Assembly: GCA_905397405.1 (NCBI GenBank)
Contig: CAJPVJ010000212.1
Location: forward strand, 1-31,981
Direction: 5' to 3'
Length of the DNA stretch: 31,981 nucleotides
Source of the DNA: Oppiella nova
Lineage: Eukaryota; Arthropoda; Arachnida; Sarcoptiformes; Oppiidae
The position numbers and the translations under genes were made by a program. Each line of letters starts with the position of its first letter. Within the stretch, counting starts at the first letter, position 1. Of this stretch, positions 27,623-31,981 are shown one piece after another. The notes beneath the pieces are model-generated. The model ran no database searches, was not told where the DNA came from, and saw nothing but the letters and a program-made list of their open reading frames with translations.

Positions 27623-29326
27623 ATGGTTTGTATGAGACAAATGTCAAGACATGTGTGGAATCGTTGCGTAAGAAGTGGTTTTTCGCCACATTTGAAGAAA
27701 TCAGTGAAAGTGTCAAACCATTGCACTCTTTGGCAATCATTGCGATTGTCATCCAATGGGACACAAGGCATACAAAACCAGACCACAAATGACTTGGACT
27801 TTGAAAAGTTGTTTAAAGACATGAAATACGAGGAACTGATTCCAAGCAATTGGCAGACATTGGTTTACAAACAGGAAGTGCTGTTAGTTATGCCGCGACA
27901 GAAGTGGGGAACCAATCAGATGAATGTCTTGTACGCCAAGTATCTGATGAATGAATCTCAAGCTTTGGTGAACACTCTGCCGAATATGAAAGTAATCGAC
28001 TCTATAATGATCTCAACGCTAGACATCACCAAAAGGAAAGTCTTTGGTTCCGGAAATTTTGAGCTCTTGAGGGCTAAAGTGAAGTCAAATCCACGGATCA
28101 AAGGAGTGGTCTTTTCCATAGATATGTTGAATTCGGTTCAGATGTCGGAAATGGAGTCCCAATTAGGGGTTGACGTGAGTCCTGAGTCGGCACATGACTG
28201 TCACGACAGGAACTGATGATTGAATGACTTGTTCCCAGATTTACGACAGATATTCCATTGTCTTAAATGTCTTCAAATCTCAGGCCAACACCAAAGAAGC
28301 GAAACTGCAGATCGCTTTGGCGGAGATTCCGTACATTAGAAACAACTTAAGAGTTTTAGAAAAGAGCGGACAATCGCGACAAAAGGGTTGGTTGCATACG
28401 ACCGGCGGTTCCGGACAGACGTGGATTGAGATCAGGAAACAACTCTTGAGGGACAGGGAATCGAAGTTAACTAAACTTTTGGATAAAATCGAATCAAACA
28501 GAGAACTACTTCGAGTGAATCGCGCGAAGAAACAGTTTCCGGTGATCGCAGTCATCGGTTATACCAATTGTGGTAAGACTTCACTCATCAAAGCCCTGAC
28601 AAACGACCAGAGATTAGTTCCAAGGAATCAGTTGTTCGCCACTTTGGATGTGACGGTTCACACGGGGAGACTCGCCTCCAGTCTCAGAGTGCTCTACACC
28701 GACACCATTGGCTTCATCTCCGAGATCCCGACGGCTTTGATTCACTCATTTAAAGCCACATTAAGTGAAATCTGTTTCGCAGATGTGATCGTCCACGTGC
28801 TGGATGTGAGTCATCCCAACCATCAATTACACGACCAGACGGTTAGCCAAACATTAGATCAAATCAATGTTCCCGAAAAGCTCAAGAATTCAATCATTGA
28901 AGTGTCAAATAAAATAGATTTAGTCGAAGATCAAGAAACCCTTCAAAACAGTAATCGACTGCTAGTGTCCGCCACTCAGAGAATAGGTTTGGATCAGTTG
29001 ATGGATGCCATCGAAAAACAGATTATCATTAATACGGGACGACTAGAAAAGACTTTGAGGTGAACTTAATTTTATAATAATTTATTAATTTATTTGTGAA
29101 AATGTATTAAAATGACGAGAATATATAAAAGTATAATATATTTCTGTGAAAAAGGGTTGCAAACGGAGGCCTCGAATACCAATGGCTTTACAAAGAATCA
29201 GCAATTCGTGAAAGTAATGTCGACCCAAATGATGAAAACTATTTGATATTACAAATCTATATAACGATTGAAGCGTTTGCGAAGTTTAAGCATTCATTTC
29301 GTGATTCTTTTCGTGAGCTTTCATAA
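27623..29326 (+). CDS. GTPBP6: GTPBP6, HflX-family mitochondrial GTPase
   Basis: GTP-binding protein of the HflX family; the human protein acts on mitochondrial ribosomes, in recycling and large-subunit assembly. Exons 27623-28174, 28239-29059 and 29155-29326 give 514 residues, against 516 in human. The N-terminus (MVCMRQMSRHVWNRCVR) is basic, free of acidic residues and fits a mitochondrial presequence. The HflX N-domain spans residues 80-275, with the Gly-rich TTGGSGQTW at 238-246. The G domain shows G1 GYTNCGKT (291-298), G2 in ATLD (318-321), G3 DTIGF (339-343), G4 NKID (408-411) and G5 SAT. The last exon restores the family C-terminus (GLEYQWLYKESAIRE, FAKFKHSF); without it the frame would stop early, just past the donor at 29060. 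AATAAA overlaps the stop (29325-29330). Introns are 64 and 95 nt. The start is the first ATG of the frame with a leader-like sequence; the in-frame ATGs at codons 4 and 7 are alternatives. Confidence 0.94.
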
Positions 29327-29503
29327 TAAAACAATTTATAAAATTTATGGCACTTTAATGTTTTACATCTAATTGTCTTCTAATAGTAGTTGAGAACACA
29401 AAGACTACAGATAATGGTAGCGAAAGCATCCTTGCTGAGTGTCTAGATACAGACCTTTCTTAGTTTAGTTACTTAGTTAACTATTTTCATTCAAAGTAAT
29501 ATC

Positions 29504-30918
29504 TCAAAACCGTTTTCTGCGGTGTTTTTTGTTGCCAATGCTCTCCTGACCGGAATCGTTATCACTGACCGAAACTGAGTGTCCGGGACTTGAACAGCAC
29601 TCCTCCGAGTCGGAACTGGAGCTGGAACTGCTGTCATCGGAGCTATCGGAGGCAACGCCCGTGCTTTCACTCAAATCCACTCTCTCTGCGACGGCCGCGA
29701 TGTCCGGAAATTTCTCCTTAAGAACTGACAGCCATTTTTGTGACAATTTGGGTCTCCCTCTGACCGTCTTATGCCAAACAACCGGAAAGTTAGTAAGACT
29801 GCAAAAGTTTTGAGTGACAGCTATAGTGTCCGACAGGTTGATGACCACATGCCACCACCCGCTCGGCACAAACACAGTCTCCCCGGCCTTCTGCAGAATC
29901 TCCAACGGTTTGAACTCTTGCGGCCAATCAGGGGATTGTGTCTTAGGGTATATCACAGTAAACCAAGTGATGGCTTCTTCACTCTGTCGGCCGCCTTCTG
30001 TGGGCTTCACTTTAATCAGTTCTCGCGGAGTGTTTGTCGGGAAAAGACACCATCGCTTGTATCCGACAATCAACGCATTCCAAGCACTTGTACCCAAAGG
30101 GTCGATATGAATGCCAGTGCCGGACCTCTCGGGCCCCATCACGAACCACCGATAAGGGGGTCGTCTCTCTTCGCCCACGTATTGGAACAAATCATCGCTG
30201 AAATACTCGGGAATCGAGTAGTCGTCCAGAAGTTTCTTCTTCCGGCAGTGCTTTGCATCGAAATAATGATAAATTTCAAAATCAATTATCAATTGCACTG
30301 TCAATGAGATGTCAATGAGATGTCAATGAGATGTCAATGAATGGCATACTTCTCCATAATTGCTGTCAAATATATAGAGCGGACTGTCGTCCGCATTGTC
30401 TCGCATGTAATGCACGAAGTATTTCATCTTGAGTTTCACCGAATATCCCTCATTGTCTTCACCGCACTTGAACTTCTGGTTCCTGTACTTCTTGGCCAAC
30501 CTCTGCATCACATCAAGTCATCACACATTTGCCACAACAGTGCCCACAGTGTCACACATACCTCGAGTGTCCACTTGTGACAGGCCTTCCAGTGGTCGCA
30601 GACACCGGTCACTACGACCGGACGGTACAGCTTCTCATACCTCTCGACGAACTGCTCGACCCTCACCTCTTGGACGCTAATCCTCTCCACGTTGTCTTCA
30701 AAGGCGTTGGGATTCAAGTCAAACGTTTGGCTGTAATTGTTTGCAGTCCACGCCCGACTGTCCATCAACTCTAAGGAGACAATAACCACACAATTGTCAT
30801 ACGAGTCACCAACCAATGGATCAATTCATGGCAAACCCGGTCTCGCTTTGAGTTTGGCGTCAATTATCTTTCGCTTTGCTCTCAACTCATCGTTTTCTTC
30901 GTTGTCTCCCATTTCCAT
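29504..30918 (-). CDS. JMJD6: JMJD6, JmjC-domain 2-oxoglutarate oxygenase
   Basis: Nuclear Fe(II)/2-oxoglutarate dioxygenase that hydroxylates lysines in splicing factors such as U2AF65; arginine demethylation has also been reported. Minus-strand exons 30918-30837, 30770-30562, 30502-30350 and 30250-29504 are in phase and give 396 residues (human 403). A basic N-terminus ([17 protein letters not shown]) precedes [20 protein letters not shown] and [17 protein letters not shown]. In the JmjC domain the iron ligands are His196 and Asp198 (GIHIDPLGT) and His282 (GWWHVV); 2-oxoglutarate contacts Lys213 and Thr294 are kept. The tail is poly-Ser and acidic, then ends in the basic KKHRRKRF, as in vertebrate JMJD6. 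Introns are 66, 59 and 99 nt. The gene is convergent with GTPBP6, with 177 bp between stops. Start chosen at MEMGD; the next ATG, two codons on, is an alternative. Confidence 0.96.
30299..30339. repeat. 11-bp tandem repeat in a JMJD6 intron
   Basis: Unit tgtcaatgaga: three full copies and a partial fourth, filling nearly half of the 99-nt third intron (30251-30349) close to its donor. Confidence 0.9.
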
Positions 30919-31888
30919 ACAATTCACTACTTATTCACTAAATCTATAATAAAATCAAATAAAACTTCAATTAATTTGCAATCAAATTATAAAACATTTA
31001 TATTTCTGAACAATTTGTAAACACGTATTGAAAAGTTGTCAACAAATTGAGATCAACTGCTCATAACGTCAACCAACACATTGTGGGCATATGTCAGGGC
31101 ATTTGCGACAATGTTAAAAGTCGCTTAAACTAAAATTTAAACAACGTTATATGACATATTAATTAAACAAAAGCTAAATCAGGACTTCATAATATAAATT
31201 AGTGAGAATAATCATAATTGTAGTATTGTATTGTATATTAAACTATATTTATAGTAACATAAAAATGTATTTTATGATTTATTAAAACGTGGTGTTGTGT
31301 GGAACAACTTATTTATGACGTTCAAATTAAATTTTGGAAATTAAAAGTAAAATAATAAATACCTTTCTTCCTATAATACTAATTATACTCGCATTTAATA
31401 ATGAAAAATGCGAATATAGGGCGCGGGTGCGGACGGACGCATTGGTTCTTAGGTTCAGCCAACAGTCTAACCCTATAAATAAATCACTCATTTACTCAAA
31501 AATAACGGCACATTTGCGTCAACTCGACATGACTTTGATTGCATACAAAGCCAAATAGAGTTGATTTCTACTCAATCACTCCCTGTCTGGAGAGCACTAC
31601 TTCTCTGCATTACATAACGTCTATACAAATGATTGGTATTCAATGAGAGAGTGTTTGGCAGTGAAGCGAACCTCTAATGTGAAGCACACGTGCAATGAAA
31701 TGAAGGCATTGTGTACTCTCTGTGGACATAAACACTGATTATAGGATGCATTGGATTGAGTGGTTTGATGAGTATCTCAGGAAACGTTGCCACAAATGAG
31801 TGACAAATCACTGAATCAGTGATGGTTTGGCTGAACGTGTGATACCTTGCGCGAGACATAAGAAAGAAGTGTTGGAAGCGTTGCAGTG
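30919..31888. promoter_or_regulatory. JMJD6/ALG6 divergent spacer
   Basis: About 970 bp between head-to-head genes. The first half (30940-31400) is AT-rich. A GC-richer island at 31415-31450 (ggcgcgggtgcggacgga) and the moderately GC-rich stretch from about 31580 to the ALG6 ATG may be promoter or 5' UTR. The minus-strand open frame 31674-31943 overlaps the start of ALG6 and has no recognisable product. Confidence 0.35.
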
Positions 31889-31981
31889 ATGGACAACGTG
31901 TGGTATTTCGGCAATTTGTTGGCCCTTCTGTTGCGGTGGACAACCGGACAGCACTCGTACTCAGGAGAGGCCAGTCCTCCC
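31889..31981 (+). CDS. ALG6: ALG6, dolichyl-P-Glc:Man9GlcNAc2-PP-dolichol glucosyltransferase (N-terminal part)
   Basis: ER-membrane enzyme that adds the first glucose to the lipid-linked oligosaccharide for N-glycosylation. Only 31 codons are in the window, starting MDNVWYFGNLLALLLRWTTG and continuing to HSYSGEASPP at the edge. A hydrophobic first membrane segment, followed by RWT then SYSG--PP, is the pattern at the N-terminus of ALG6, where MFGDYEAQRHW normally comes next beyond the edge. ALG8 shares general topology but not, as I recall, this SYSG--PP motif. The call rests on a short match. Confidence 0.75.
   Translation, partial: MDNVWYFGNLLALLLRWTTGQHSYSGEASPP

Noticed and set aside
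29771-30307. 178-codon plus-strand open frame
   Set aside because: Antisense to JMJD6, which has conserved catalytic residues on the minus strand. Also 30429-30680 and 30529-30774.
31674-31943. 89-codon minus-strand open frame at the window end
   Set aside because: Overlaps the ALG6 start on the opposite strand and has no recognisable product.
1-31981. CRISPR arrays, rRNA, tRNA, bacterial operons or prophage
   Set aside because: None seen. The simple repeats have no spacer-repeat architecture, and all genes are spliced animal genes.

Overview
The window is eukaryotic nuclear DNA. It is strongly AT-rich, with intron-split genes, mostly short introns (about 55-130 nt) bounded by GT-AG, and animal-specific proteins. 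Protein similarity and gene structure suggest an invertebrate, most likely an arthropod such as a mite or other chelicerate; the organism call is inference. The multi-PDZ scaffold keeps a vertebrate-like 12-PDZ layout, unlike the four-PDZ Drosophila Patj. A cobalamin-processing gene, from a pathway missing in Drosophila, is also present.

Positions 1-23932 are dominated by one plus-strand gene, an ortholog of the multi-PDZ polarity scaffold MPDZ/MUPP1-PATJ. I could thread about 35 exons in phase, giving roughly 2,300 codons: an N-terminal L27 domain, then 12 PDZ domains with low-complexity linkers. Introns of 5.1, 2.6, 2.0, 1.1, 0.86 and 0.82 kb take up most of the span. The L27 exon is duplicated around a single N, which looks like an assembly join.

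Positions 23933-25997 are an AT-rich 3' flank. Four compact genes follow. MMACHC (27233-26286, minus) processes cobalamin. GTPBP6 (27623-29326, plus) is an HflX-family mitochondrial GTPase that diverges from MMACHC across about 390 bp. JMJD6 (30918-29504, minus) is a JmjC lysyl hydroxylase convergent with GTPBP6. The first 31 codons of ALG6 (31889 onward, plus) run off the window end and encode the ER glucosyltransferase of N-glycan precursor assembly. These genes share no pathway; the grouping looks like ordinary gene-dense packing with two head-to-head pairs.

The most unusual signal is a roughly 170-bp repeat. One copy is exactly the intron between two exons of PDZ9 (20943-21110). The other (25998-26172) lies in the spacer next to MMACHC, and similarity starts at GT and stops at AG. 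This resembles an introner-like, intron-generating element. Other points of note are two probable GC-AG introns, paired 38-nt micro-exons, candidate alternative first and last exons, loss of the vertebrate PDZ12 equivalent, and an insertion in the last PDZ domain.
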